Below are positions 17,406-25,542 of a stretch of DNA of 34,744 nucleotides, piece by piece. This DNA is from Methylotenera sp. (GTDB taxonomy: Bacteria > Pseudomonadota > Gammaproteobacteria > Burkholderiales > Methylophilaceae): NCBI RefSeq assembly GCF_029945705.1, contig NZ_JAQSDC010000020.1, forward strand, positions 1-34,744, read 5' to 3'. A model generated the notes under the pieces. The model had not been told where the DNA came from, did no database searches, and saw only the letters and a program-made list of their open reading frames with translations. A program made the translations under genes and the position numbers. How positions within the stretch are numbered: the first letter of the stretch is position 1; each line of letters starts with the position of its first letter.

Positions 17406-18497
17406 CTATTCAAACCGCGCAATAAACTGTTCAATTTCTTCATTTAATTCAGCATGCGCTGTTAGTCCATCAATCCAGCGTGTTGGAATTGCCTCTACTC
17501 CCAAGGACGCACCAAGTATAGCGCCTAGTACAGCACCGCGATGACAGTTGTCGCCACCGACATTGGTATTGGCGATTAATGCATTTTCAAAATCATCATA
17601 ATGGCGCGCAGCTAAGTAGAGCACTGAAGGGAAAGCTTGGTCGATGTAGCATGCTGGGCTAAGTAGACCACCTATAATCTCAAGATCTGAGCTTTGATTG
17701 CGACGCACATTCTCAAGAACCTTAGACGCAGGGAAGCCAAGGTTGCTCGAGGCCTCACAGGCAAGCTGTTCTATATTTGGGTTGCTATCGTTAAAAATAT
17801 GAAACAGTAGCTTACTCAGCTCAAGTGTGTGCTGTTCAAGCAAGGATGATTGATGCGTCAGGCGTTGTTGCGTTAGCGCAGAAGCATTGATAGTAGCTAA
17901 ATCACCTTCACGAATGGTAGCCATCATAACCAAAGGCAAGCTGACCAAACCGCCCATAGATGCCGTATCATGACCATCAGTTCCTGCACAGTTTTCAGGG
18001 GCTACGCCTTGTGCAAAGTTTGCAAAAAAGTCTCGATGGTAAGATTCTGCATAGGTGTCGTTATGCCGATCTGGCTCAGTCATAAAACGAATATATTCCC
18101 GCAGAAAATCTGCTGAGTCGTAATGGCCAACAGTATTTAAGGAGCGGAGTAATACACGAGCACACAATAAATTTAGTGTGTTATCACCAGCCTGCATCCC
18201 TTGATGATAGTGGCGATTGGCTTGTCCCCAATGTTGCTTTTTCCCTTTAAGAATAACGTTGCCAATAATGTCACCCTCTTGCGAACCTCGCCCTGCTTTA
18301 GCCGTGTTAGCTAAAGCCATAATTGAGTTTGGATGATGCTCCTTAGGTGCTTGGTAGTCACTAACAGTGCCAAAGTCTTGCCATAAGGCCGCAATGTTGT
18401 AATACCAATGCACTGGCATAGCCAGTGCGTCGCCAACAAACATACCCCACAGTGCGCCTCGCATGCGATCTGCCCTATTGAGTTGAATGCGACTCAT
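17406..18497 (-). CDS. ADP-ribosylglycohydrolase-family protein
   Basis: A soluble protein of the ADP-ribosylglycohydrolase fold (DraG/ARH family), which removes ADP-ribose from proteins or nucleic acids using two Mg ions. The N-terminal GDALAMPVHWYY (22-33) and C-terminal NVGGDNCHRGAVLGA (312-326) motifs identify it. The metal-site motifs are atypical: the TDDT-type motif appears as GDNT (104-107), and the usual GGDTDT reads GGDNCH. Either it belongs to a divergent subfamily with its own metal ligands or activity is altered. No DraT or other ADP-ribosyltransferase is in the window. The gene stands alone, divergent from a 48-residue membrane protein, with 225 bases between. Confidence 0.85.
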   Translation of the reverse strand: MSRIQLNRADRMRGALWGMFVGDALAMPVHWYYNIAALWQDFGTVSDYQAPKEHHPNSIMALANTAKAGRGSQEGDIIGNVILKGKKQHWGQANRHYHQGMQAGDNTLNLLCARVLLRSLNTVGHYDSADFLREYIRFMTEPDRHNDTYAESYHRDFFANFAQGVAPENCAGTDGHDTASMGGLVSLPLVMMATIREGDLATINASALTQQRLTHQSSLLEQHTLELSKLLFHIFNDSNPNIEQLACEASSNLGFPASKVLENVRRNQSSDLEIIGGLLSPACYIDQAFPSVLYLAARHYDDFENALIANTNVGGDNCHRGAVLGAILGASLGVEAIPTRWIDGLTAHAELNEEIEQFIARFE

Positions 18498-18610
18498 CGT
18501 GTCATCCTTATTTAATTAAATATTTTGCTAACTGAATCAATGTTTGTGGCCACAATTTAACGGTGAAGTTCACATACTGGCATTCATAATTTAATTATTA
18601 TTGAATGTCA

Positions 18611-18638
18611 TATAAGTGAAACATGTTGCACTTATAAT
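18611..18638 (+). promoter_or_regulatory. 26-base operator-like dyad overlapping a TATAAT box
   Basis: Bases 18611-18636 are nearly a perfect palindrome: arms TATAAGTG and CACTTATA around AACATGTT, with 12 of 13 pairs matching. The right arm runs into TATAAT (18633-18638), a consensus -10 box for rightward transcription toward the 48-residue gene. No good -35 is present. A dimeric regulator bound here would cover the -10/-35 interval. It could also control the divergent ADP-ribosylglycohydrolase gene. Confidence 0.55.
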
Positions 18639-18663
18639 CAGTAAGTATTAGTTTTACTAAAGC

Positions 18664-18710
18664 GAAGCCACAAGCTTCATTCGTTATAAACAAGAAACCA
18701 AAAGTTTCTT
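18664..18710 (+). promoter_or_regulatory. Two small hairpins in the leader of the 48-residue gene
   Basis: GAAGC/GCTTC with a five-base loop (18664-18678) is followed by AAGAAAC/GTTTCTT with loop CAAAA (18692-18710). The second ends two bases before the AAGGA ribosome-binding site (18713-18717), so it could influence translation. Seen directly; the regulatory role is inferred. Confidence 0.45.
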
Positions 18711-18722
18711 TTAAGGATTTAA

Positions 18723-18869
18723 ATGCGTACCCATCAAAACAATCATGTTGAAAATAACATCTCACTCCCAAAAACAAATAAACTTTTACGTTTTGCCTTT
18801 CAAGGCTTATTCGTGACTGCCGTATTTATCGTACCGCCAGTTGCAGCGATTAATTTCTTAATCGTTTAA
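18723..18869 (+). CDS. 48-residue putative single-span membrane protein
   Basis: An ATG with a good AAGGA six bases upstream opens a 48-codon frame ending TAA at 18869. The first 22 residues are polar (Asn/His/Lys-rich). Residues about 24-48 form one hydrophobic segment (FAFQGLFVTAVFIVPPVAAI) running to the C-terminus, typical of a small inner-membrane protein with its N-terminus inside. No family is recognised. It has its own dedicated leader with two hairpins and a TATAAT promoter inside an operator-like dyad, which argues that it is real. Peptide or conservation data would decide. Confidence 0.55.
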   Translation: MRTHQNNHVENNISLPKTNKLLRFAFQGLFVTAVFIVPPVAAINFLIV

Positions 18870-18897
18870 AACAACTTAGCTGTTGCAGGCTCGGTGA

Positions 18898-19518
18898 TTA
18901 CTTAAAGCGTCTAAATGAACCTGTCACAACACCCCAGATTTCAAACTGCATTTCTTCTTTGATTTCTATGGGATTGAAAGCAGGGTTTGCAGGTAGTAGT
19001 CGTGGCATTCCATTTTTAGCTTTGCCTAAAGTCTTGATGGTAAATTCACCATCGACCACTGCCTTCACAATATCTCCAACACTGGCTTGTTTAGAGCGGT
19101 CAACCACAGCCTTATCACCACTGAGTAATCCTGCATTAATCATGGACTCACCTTGTATGGTGACAAAGAAAGTAGCGTCTTCTTTGTCTATCAGATACTC
19201 ATTGGCATCTAGGCGCTTTTCTACATGATCATCCGCTGGTGAAGGGAGCCCAGCAGGGACTTTAGAACCAAACAAAGGTAGATAGGACGATTTAGCTGCT
19301 TTTGCAGGGAGTATTATTTCATTGACTGGATCAAGTCCATCTAGTTGATGCTTGCGTTGGTAAGCTAATAGGAAGTCAGTGATCACAGCCTTTTGACTAC
19401 TCGGTATACGCAGTACTTCGGTAGGCTCACCAAACTTACCTGTACCGACTTTGCGACCTGCGCCTGAGCGCAAACCTCCACATTTTTTATCTGAACTATT
19501 AGATTGATTATCACTCAT
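18898..19518 (-). CDS. UmuD/LexA-like S24 peptidase with N-terminal basic domain
   Basis: A self-cleaving S24-family protein. The C-terminal half (about 85-206) is UmuD-like: a candidate Ala89-Gly90 cleavage site in KVPAGLPSP, catalytic Ser125 in QGESM, and Lys162 in DGEFTIK. The Ser-Lys spacing of 37 equals that of UmuD. Instead of the short UmuD N-terminus, about 85 residues precede cleavage, including a Gly/Arg/Lys-rich GAGRKVGTG and a GEPTEVLRIP segment that may bind DNA or be an adaptor. I start it at the ATG at 19518. The frame extends to a GTG at 19587, but those residues look non-coding and would contain the operator-like repeat. No umuC/dinB lies nearby, so a regulator role is as likely as a polymerase subunit. 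Confidence 0.85.
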   Translation of the reverse strand: MSDNQSNSSDKKCGGLRSGAGRKVGTGKFGEPTEVLRIPSSQKAVITDFLLAYQRKHQLDGLDPVNEIILPAKAAKSSYLPLFGSKVPAGLPSPADDHVEKRLDANEYLIDKEDATFFVTIQGESMINAGLLSGDKAVVDRSKQASVGDIVKAVVDGEFTIKTLGKAKNGMPRLLPANPAFNPIEIKEEMQFEIWGVVTGSFRRFK

Positions 19519-19522
19519 TTGA

Positions 19523-19540
19523 TTATTGTAACAACAATAA
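19523..19540. promoter_or_regulatory. Inverted repeat just upstream of the S24 gene
   Basis: TTATTGT and ACAATAA flank AACA, a perfect seven-base inverted repeat ending five bases before the chosen start codon. On the gene's strand it also contains TACAAT, a possible -10 box. It looks like an autoregulatory operator, which would fit a cleavable repressor. It does not match the CTGT-N8-ACAG LexA box. If the longer GTG start is used, it is inside the coding region. Confidence 0.5.
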
Positions 19541-19744
19541 GGCAAGTTGTTATCTATCGCTGGTAAAATATTTATCTGCTGATACACTAAGATAGTATGT
19601 AGTGGTGCTTAATATAGAGACCAACAAAAAAGCATAGTCACTTCATCACCCTAGTTAAGTAAAGCTTATCAATATTAATAGAAATTATTCACATTTAATT
19701 TGAGGTTTACAGCGTAACTTTAAATATTTAAAGGCAGGAATCAA

Positions 19745-20155
19745 TTGATTAAACTATTACCCGCATATATCACTATTATCGTGGTGATGTTCGTTTTGGA
19801 TCTCGTTTGGCTAAGCATGTTGGCGGAACCTCTTTATCAAGCTGGCATTGGACATCTGATGGCCGCTAAACCCAATCTAATGTTTGCAGGTTTATTTTAT
19901 CTTGTTTACGCATTAGGGCTTATGCGGTTCGCGATACTACCCAACATTGCTGCGAGAGGAATTAAAAATACTTTTGTTGCAGCTGCTGTATTTGGATTTT
20001 TTATATATGCAAGTTACGACTTAACCAATTTAGCCTTGTTGAAAGATTGGCCACTTAGGCTATCTGTAATAGATATTGCTTGGGGTACATTATTAAGTGG
20101 AGTCAGCGCATCGGTTGGTAAGCTAGTTTTCAATAAAATGAGCAAATCTAAATAG
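19745..20155 (+). CDS. DUF2177-family membrane protein
   Basis: A 136-residue integral membrane protein with four hydrophobic helices and the DUF2177 hallmarks VLDLVWLSML near the N-terminus and ASYDLTNLALLKDWPL in the third segment. Function of the family is unknown. The start is TTG, supported by AGGA five to six bases upstream; no ATG in frame lies before the first helix. It is monocistronic, followed by a symmetric hairpin. Confidence 0.85.
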   Translation: MIKLLPAYITIIVVMFVLDLVWLSMLAEPLYQAGIGHLMAAKPNLMFAGLFYLVYALGLMRFAILPNIAARGIKNTFVAAAVFGFFIYASYDLTNLALLKDWPLRLSVIDIAWGTLLSGVSASVGKLVFNKMSKSK

Positions 20156-20175
20156 ACTCTCGATGCTTTAAATCA

Positions 20176-20195
20176 GACGAATATTTTTATTCGTC
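20176..20195 (+). terminator. Stem-loop after the DUF2177 gene
   Basis: GACGAATA and TATTCGTC pair perfectly over eight bases around a TTTT loop, 20 bases after the stop. There is no T run after the stem, so intrinsic termination would be weak. The rest of the 150-base gap before the convergent gene shows nothing else. Confidence 0.4.
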
Positions 20196-20306
20196 ATGAA
20201 CGATTCCAACCATTTAATTTCGGCAATCTTAAGCTTTAGCTTAGAGCAAAATTTTACTTACTCGAGCATTTCATCCATAGTAAACATCAATGGGAGCTTT
20301 GTGCAT

Positions 20307-21230
20307 TTATGAATGGCTATTACTAATAGCATAGACCTCATAACAATCTACATTGATATTCACGCCTACTTCAGTCGGCCTGTGCCCCAACAATTCAGGC
20401 AGCATATTTTTTGCAGGCACGTTATAGCCTTGCATTAACTCAAAGTGTCCAAATGACAATGGCGTCCAAGCTAACAAGTCAAAAATATGACTAAATAATC
20501 GCACCACAACTTTAGGCGCTGCTATTTGCAAAGCGTGTGTGTGTCTAATTTGAGTGCGCAATTTAGTCAGGTACTGCTCAATAGCAAAAACTTCATTGCC
20601 ACCAAGTTCGATTATTTTTGGTAGCTTATCAAAATTCATTTGGCATAGATTCGCGACCGCCTCTCCCAAATCAGTCACTTGTAATGGCGCAATCAAGCCT
20701 TGTGACTTCATCACAAATTGCACAGGCCATGCTGCCACTCGCCTAAACCATCTGGCGCCATAACCACCAGCGCCATCTAACAATGACGGGCGAACTAAAA
20801 TCGCTTGTGCTCCACTGCTTAAAATGCCTTGTTCACCTGCAAACTTTGAACGTATAAAACGACTTTTTGCGAGGTTTGTTAATCCAATCGCAGAAATATG
20901 AATTAACCGCACATTGAGCTTGGCACAAGCCTGCGCTAAAGCCGTTGGTGCTAAATTATGTACTTTGTCATAAGTTTCACGGGTTGATTGAAAATGTGAT
21001 TGAAGGTTTCTTTCACGCAAAATACCAACAGAGTTAACGACAACATCGATGCCTTTCAATACAGGCAGCCAATCATCTACAAGCGTCATGCTGTGCATGC
21101 GTATGCTCACCGTATCAGTATTCTCAGCAAAACTACGACTACCTATTAGCACCTGAACACCCTGCTGCTTGAGCTTTTTAACAATACTGCTACCTATAAA
21201 ACCGTTACCTCCCAACACTAATACTTTCAT
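20307..21230 (-). CDS. NAD(P)-binding oxidoreductase, NDUFA9/NmrA-like
   Basis: An atypical short-chain dehydrogenase/epimerase. The Rossmann motif GGNGFIG lies at residues 7-13, followed by a VVNSVGIL segment, HISAIG and a loop where the usual catalytic YxxxK is not evident. This is characteristic of the complex I NDUFA9-like/NmrA group that binds NAD(P) without classical catalysis. The 307-residue length is typical. I use the ATG at 21230 with GAGG eight bases upstream, not the GTG at 21239. It is divergent from a GbsR/MarR regulator with a perfect inverted repeat between them, so it is a likely target. The substrate is unknown. Confidence 0.82.
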   Translation of the reverse strand: MKVLVLGGNGFIGSSIVKKLKQQGVQVLIGSRSFAENTDTVSIRMHSMTLVDDWLPVLKGIDVVVNSVGILRERNLQSHFQSTRETYDKVHNLAPTALAQACAKLNVRLIHISAIGLTNLAKSRFIRSKFAGEQGILSSGAQAILVRPSLLDGAGGYGARWFRRVAAWPVQFVMKSQGLIAPLQVTDLGEAVANLCQMNFDKLPKIIELGGNEVFAIEQYLTKLRTQIRHTHALQIAAPKVVVRLFSHIFDLLAWTPLSFGHFELMQGYNVPAKNMLPELLGHRPTEVGVNINVDCYEVYAISNSHS

Positions 21231-21269
21231 TTTCTCCACCTCATAAAATACAAATCTATTATTTCTTTA

Positions 21270-21308
21270 ATTTCTGTATTGACAGAAATATATGACGAAT
21301 GAGATACT
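21270..21308 (+). promoter_or_regulatory. Promoter of the GbsR-like gene with operator over its -35
   Basis: ATTTCTGT-ATTG-ACAGAAAT (21270-21289) is a perfect eight-base inverted repeat. Within it lies a perfect TTGACA -35 (21279-21284), and GATACT (21303-21308) is a fair -10 at 18-base spacing. A dimer bound to the repeat would block RNA polymerase. The simplest reading is negative autoregulation by the GbsR/MarR protein, possibly also controlling the divergent oxidoreductase. Confidence 0.65.
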
Positions 21309-21350
21309 GTGTCAAATAGTTTTTAAAGTGCTTCAAAAAGGACAGATAAA

Positions 21351-21917
21351 ATGAGTACAGAAAGCAACATTGAATCAAACGAAAAAATTCAATTAAGCGA
21401 GCTAGGCAACCAGTTTATTTTGCATTGGGGTGAAATGGGCGCACGCTGGGGCATCAACCGCACAGTGTCACAGATTCATGCATTTTTATATTTTATTGGC
21501 AAGCCAGCAAACGCAGAACAAATCGCAGACACCTTACAAGTAGCACGCTCCAACGTGAGCAACAGTCTTAAAGAACTGCAAAACTGGCACTTGGTGCGTA
21601 TTACTCACATGATGGGCGACAGGCGTGATTACTTTGAAACCTCACTTGATACTTGGGAATTGTTTCGCACAGTGATTACCGAACGCAAAGCACGAGAGTT
21701 CGACCCAACCGTACAGTTTTTAGAACGTTACTTATCAGAAAATACATTTAACAACAATGAATTAGAAGCTAAAAAACGCGTCCAACAAATGCTAGAACTG
21801 ATGCAAACGCTTTCGATTTGGGGCGATGAAATGATTAAACTTAAACCTGAAACACTAACAAAAATCATGAAATATGGCGCAAAAATTCAAATGTTGATCC
21901 GCGGCAACAATACATAA
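21351..21917 (+). CDS. GbsR/MarR-family transcriptional regulator
   Basis: A cytoplasmic DNA-binding regulator of 188 residues with a winged helix-turn-helix at about 45-105: TVSQIHAFLYFIGKPANAEQIADTLQVARSNVSNSLKEL is the family pattern, with the wing near MGDRRDYFE. A long helical C-terminal region (about 115-188) probably dimerises. AAGGA precedes the ATG. It is divergent from the NDUFA9-like gene, co-directional with the DCC thiol protein 23 bases downstream, and preceded by a palindrome over its own promoter. The inducer is unknown. Confidence 0.9.
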   Translation: MSTESNIESNEKIQLSELGNQFILHWGEMGARWGINRTVSQIHAFLYFIGKPANAEQIADTLQVARSNVSNSLKELQNWHLVRITHMMGDRRDYFETSLDTWELFRTVITERKAREFDPTVQFLERYLSENTFNNNELEAKKRVQQMLELMQTLSIWGDEMIKLKPETLTKIMKYGAKIQMLIRGNNT

Positions 21918-21940
21918 AACATTGCATAAAGGAAAATAAA

Positions 21941-22357
21941 ATGACACAAAACATACAGTTTCCACTCACTATTTATTACGACGCCTCTTGCCCTCTTTGC
22001 GCCAGCGAAATGCACACGATTAAAGAAACTGACTTTGAAAATAAATTAATCTTAGTCGATTGCTCAAGCCAAGCATTCAATGAACCTGAGTTTTGCCCAA
22101 CCACCAAAGAAGCCATGATGGAGCGTATTCACGCGCAAGATGCTGCAGGCAATTGGATTAAAGGTGTGGATGTTTTCTCAGTTGCCTATGGTGCAGCAGG
22201 ATTTAAAGGTTTGGCAGCATTCTGGGATAGTGAGATTCTAAAGCCAATATTGAGTCGCGCTTATCCATTTATTGCAGATAACCGTCACTGGTTATCAAAA
22301 ACACCTTTGCCGTACTTATTAAATAGCGCTTTACGACTCTGCGCGCCTGAGCGTTAA
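21941..22357 (+). CDS. DCC-family thiol-disulfide oxidoreductase-like protein
   Basis: A 138-residue protein of the DUF393/DCC family, named for the Asp-x-x-Cys-x-x-Cys motif visible as DASCPLC at about residues 15-21. The fold is thioredoxin-like, and redox activity is predicted rather than shown for most members. AGGA precedes the ATG. It lies 23 bases after the GbsR-like gene and is almost certainly in its operon. The grouping of DCC protein, GbsR-type regulator and NDUFA9-like oxidoreductase suggests one small redox- or membrane-stress-linked unit. Confidence 0.87.
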   Translation: MTQNIQFPLTIYYDASCPLCASEMHTIKETDFENKLILVDCSSQAFNEPEFCPTTKEAMMERIHAQDAAGNWIKGVDVFSVAYGAAGFKGLAAFWDSEILKPILSRAYPFIADNRHWLSKTPLPYLLNSALRLCAPER

Positions 22358-22507
22358 ATAATTTCTCACTATTAAATAACCCTGAAAATTAAGAAGAAAG
22401 GATAGCTAAGAGTTAAATAGCAAAAATGCTACAATTTAGTTTCGCGATTGATCGCACTTCTTTATGTAGCATTTTTTGGTGTAGCATTTTCTGCTAAATA
22501 TTTAAAT

Positions 22508-23380
22508 TTGAAAAAAATCGTCATTTTTGGTGTGGGTTTGATTGGTGGCTCTTTTGCTTTGGCGCTTAAAAAGGCCAGCGCAACCCATATTACAGGTATT
22601 GGTCGCAGCCAAGAAAGTCTGCAAGAAGCACTAAACCTAGGTGTGATTGATGCGTTTTCTAATACTCAAGCAACCAACATCCATGCGGCACTTCAAGATG
22701 CCGACTTGGTAATGATTGCAGCCCCAGTTGCACAAACAGCCAGCATTTTACAAAGCATAAAACCACATTTAAGCAACAACACCGTCATTACTGATGCAGG
22801 CAGCACAAAGAGTGACGTTTTGGCGTGTGCAAAAGAAATATTAGGCGAACAATTCAACCAGTTTGTCGGCGGTCACCCAATCGCAGGCGCAGAGAAAAGC
22901 GGTGTCACCGCTGCAATGGCTGATTTATACACAGGTAAAAATGTTGTGTTAACGCCTACTGCGGAAACCAATAAAAGTGCCGTAGCCATAGTCGCCGAAT
23001 TTTGGCGCAAATGTGGCGCCAATGTGAGTGAAATGCCAGCAGAAACGCATGACAGTATTTTTGCAGCAGTGAGCCATTTACCACATTTGCTAGCATTTGC
23101 CTTAGTTGATGACATTGCCTCACGCCCTAATGCTGCACAACTATTTAGCTTCGCTGCCAGTGGCTTTAGAGACTTCACTCGAATAGCAGGCAGTCATCCC
23201 GAAATGTGGCGCGACATCAGTTTAGCTAATAAAACAGCTTTATTAAGTGAATTAGAAGCCTACCAAAACGAGTTGTCGCAACTCAAAAAATTACTCATCA
23301 ACGAAGACGGTGCTGGCTTACAAGCACTCTTTGACCGCGCAAGCACCGCTCGAAATGCTTGGGCAAAAAATAGACAATAA
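22508..23380 (+). CDS. tyrA: Prephenate dehydrogenase (tyrosine biosynthesis)
   Basis: Converts prephenate to 4-hydroxyphenylpyruvate with NAD(P). The N-terminal Rossmann motif [14 protein letters not shown] is followed by GAEKSG and GGHPIAGAE and by [19 protein letters not shown], which carries the catalytic-region His residues. I start at the TTG at 22508, because translation from there gives the usual [11 protein letters not shown] beginning. An in-frame TTG at 22448 would add 20 unlikely residues. Neither has a clear ribosome-binding site. It is followed after 10 bases by aroA. The pheA and hisC genes often found upstream in this order are absent here. Confidence 0.93.
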   Translation: MKKIVIFGVGLIGGSFALALKKASATHITGIGRSQESLQEALNLGVIDAFSNTQATNIHAALQDADLVMIAAPVAQTASILQSIKPHLSNNTVITDAGSTKSDVLACAKEILGEQFNQFVGGHPIAGAEKSGVTAAMADLYTGKNVVLTPTAETNKSAVAIVAEFWRKCGANVSEMPAETHDSIFAAVSHLPHLLAFALVDDIASRPNAAQLFSFAASGFRDFTRIAGSHPEMWRDISLANKTALLSELEAYQNELSQLKKLLINEDGAGLQALFDRASTARNAWAKNRQ

Positions 23381-23390
23381 AGACATCAAA

Positions 23391-24674
23391 ATGGAACAAC
23401 TTACCCTACCCGCCAGCCATCAAGCACAAGGCTCAATCACGCTTCCTGGTTCAAAAAGCATCTCTAATCGCACACTGTTGCTAGCGGCATTATCAACTGG
23501 CTCTACACAAGTAATTAACTTACTGGCCTCAGATGACACTGCTCGCATGCTTGAATCTTTGGAAAAGTTAGGTGTAATACTTGAAAAGACAAGTGGCGGA
23601 ATATTGGTGCATGGCTGTAGTGGCGATTTTCCAAACAAAAACGCCGAACTGTTTTTAGGTAATGCAGGTACAGCTTTTAGGCCGCTAACTGCAGCACTTG
23701 CTTTTTCAAATGGTCATTACACACTGAGCGGCGTGCCTCGCATGCATGAACGGCCCATTGGTGACCTAGTTGATGCTTTGCGTCAAGCTGGCGCAAATAT
23801 TGAGTATTTAGGCAATGAAGGCTATCCCCCACTTAAAATTTCACCAGCCAATGTCGATGTAAGTAAACCTATTGAAATTCGTGGTAATGTTTCCAGTCAA
23901 TTTTTAACTGCATTATTGATGGCACTTCCACTCACAAACCAGAATTCCACTATTAAAGTGATTGGCAAATTGATTTCAAAGCCATATATCAACATAACGG
24001 TTAGGTTGATGCAACGTTTCAACATAACCGTTCCACATGATGATGAATGGCAAAATTTCACTATTTCAGCGGAACCGACCTACAAATACTCTGGCGACAT
24101 TATCGTTGAAGGTGATGCCTCATCTGCCTCATATTTCCTAGCGGCAGGTGTGATTGGTGGCAAGGTGAAAGTAGAAGGCGTTGGTGAAAACAGCATTCAA
24201 GGCGATATACATTTTGCAGAGGCGCTTGAGCTCATGGGCGCGACAATCAACTATGCAGATAACTGGATGGAAGCTAGTGCGCCACAAGGCAGACTAAGAG
24301 CTATTAATTTAGATTGCAATCACATACCCGATGCAGCAATGACATTGGCAATTTTGGCTTTATTTGCTGAAGGCACAACGACCTTGCGTAACATCGCCAG
24401 CTGGCGTGTGAAAGAAACAGACCGTATCGCAGCCATGGCAACTGAACTACGCAAAGTGGGAGCAACTGTAGAAGAAGGTGCCGATTACATTAAAATCACC
24501 CCGCCCGCTCAACTTACGCCTAATGCGGTGATTGACACCTATGACGACCATCGCATGGCAATGTGCTTTTCACTAGTTTCACTGGGCGGCGTGCCTATTA
24601 CGATTAACGATCCTAAGTGCGTCAATAAAACATTTCCTGATTACTTTGCACAATTTGCGAGCATCGTTAAATGA
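23391..24674 (+). CDS. aroA: 3-phosphoshikimate 1-carboxyvinyltransferase (EPSP synthase)
   Basis: Condenses phosphoenolpyruvate with shikimate 3-phosphate in the shikimate pathway. Motifs include [16 protein letters not shown] (N-terminal phosphate site), [28 protein letters not shown], and [11 protein letters not shown] near the C-terminus. At 427 residues it has the family's normal length. The start at 23391 gives the conserved beginning; the frame extends further upstream but overlaps tyrA. It lies 10 bases after tyrA and 13 before cmk, so the three form one operon. Confidence 0.96.
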   Translation: MEQLTLPASHQAQGSITLPGSKSISNRTLLLAALSTGSTQVINLLASDDTARMLESLEKLGVILEKTSGGILVHGCSGDFPNKNAELFLGNAGTAFRPLTAALAFSNGHYTLSGVPRMHERPIGDLVDALRQAGANIEYLGNEGYPPLKISPANVDVSKPIEIRGNVSSQFLTALLMALPLTNQNSTIKVIGKLISKPYINITVRLMQRFNITVPHDDEWQNFTISAEPTYKYSGDIIVEGDASSASYFLAAGVIGGKVKVEGVGENSIQGDIHFAEALELMGATINYADNWMEASAPQGRLRAINLDCNHIPDAAMTLAILALFAEGTTTLRNIASWRVKETDRIAAMATELRKVGATVEEGADYIKITPPAQLTPNAVIDTYDDHRMAMCFSLVSLGGVPITINDPKCVNKTFPDYFAQFASIVK

Positions 24675-24687
24675 GTTTGGTAAAATA

Positions 24688-25353
24688 ATGAATCGCATTC
24701 CAGTCATAGCCATCGATGGACCTTCAGCCTCAGGTAAAGGCACTGTTGCGCAGCTTGTTGCAAGCAAGCTTGGCTTTCATTATTTAGATTCTGGCGCGCT
24801 ATACCGCATTGTTGCTTTTGCCGCACAGCAAAACAATATCGCTTGGAGTGACGCGTTAGCCGTGACCGCATGTGGTAAAACACTCAAAATTGAATTTATC
24901 AACGAGCAAGTGTTAGTTAACAATCAAGATGTTTCCAACGAAATCCGTACTGAAGAAATTGGCAAAGGTGCGTCGCAAGTTGCTGTGCACGCACCATTGC
25001 GCGCAGCTCTGATCGATATGCAACATAGTTTTTGCAAAGCCCCTGGCTTAGTTGCGGATGGGCGTGACATGGGAACCGTGATATTTCCAAAGGCAGAGTT
25101 AAAAATATTTCTCACAGCAAGCACTGAAACGCGCGCACTGCGCCGCTACAAACAATTGCTAGGTAAGAACCAACCCGCCAATTATGAAAACATCCTGCAA
25201 GACTTAACTGAACGTGACGCTAGAGACAAAGGCCGTGCAAGTGCCCCACTACTTATGGCTGACGATGCGTCTTTACTTGAAACGGACAATGTAGGTATTT
25301 CAGAAGCCGTTGACTATATTTTGCAAAAATACCAAATCCTGCCCAATAGTTAA
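24688..25353 (+). CDS. cmk: Cytidylate kinase
   Basis: Phosphorylates CMP and dCMP using ATP in pyrimidine nucleotide salvage and DNA precursor supply. The P-loop GPSASGKGTVA stands at residues 9-19, then DSGALYR and the C-terminal RDARDKGRASAPL signature. At 221 residues it is normal. The start used, ATG at 24688, gives the family's standard MNRIPVIAIDGP; the frame is open further into aroA. It follows aroA by 13 bases and precedes rpsA, the order general in proteobacteria. Confidence 0.96.
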   Translation: MNRIPVIAIDGPSASGKGTVAQLVASKLGFHYLDSGALYRIVAFAAQQNNIAWSDALAVTACGKTLKIEFINEQVLVNNQDVSNEIRTEEIGKGASQVAVHAPLRAALIDMQHSFCKAPGLVADGRDMGTVIFPKAELKIFLTASTETRALRRYKQLLGKNQPANYENILQDLTERDARDKGRASAPLLMADDASLLETDNVGISEAVDYILQKYQILPNS

Positions 25354-25426
25354 GTTTTTATACGGTTTTTAGTAGAAAATTACCAATAAATTTAGCGAAT
25401 AGTCTTTTATTTTTCAAGGTTTTAGT

Positions 25427-25527
25427 TATAATTCTATTCTTTGTAATTTTTAAGAATTTTTCGTCTGCGTTTTACATTGATTCGCAGGTTTTTTTAATCA
25501 CCCCACTGCTAGGTGGGATTATTTTTT
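25427..25527 (+). promoter_or_regulatory. rpsA promoter candidate and structured leader
   Basis: A perfect TATAAT (25427-25432) with no good -35 would start a leader of about 100 bases. Two stems follow: CTGCG/CGCAG (25465-25487) with a T7 tail, and CCCAC/GTGGG (25502-25517) with loop TGCTAG and then ATTATTTTTT. The second ends about 15 bases before the rpsA start. They resemble small terminators and could attenuate read-through from cmk or serve S1 autoregulation, as known for E. coli rpsA. Confidence 0.45.
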
Positions 25528-25542
25528 AGGTAATTTTATTTA

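Noticed and set aside
19519-19587. N-terminal extension of the S24 gene from a GTG
   Set aside because: The residues look unlike protein, no ribosome-binding site is present, and the stretch holds an operator-like repeat.
19541-19620. LexA box upstream of the UmuD-like gene
   Set aside because: No CTGT-N8-ACAG or similar dyad was found; only the TTATTGT inverted repeat stands there.
20176-20195. Strong intrinsic terminator
   Set aside because: The stem is perfect, but the T run is in the loop, not after the stem, so it is kept only as a weak candidate.
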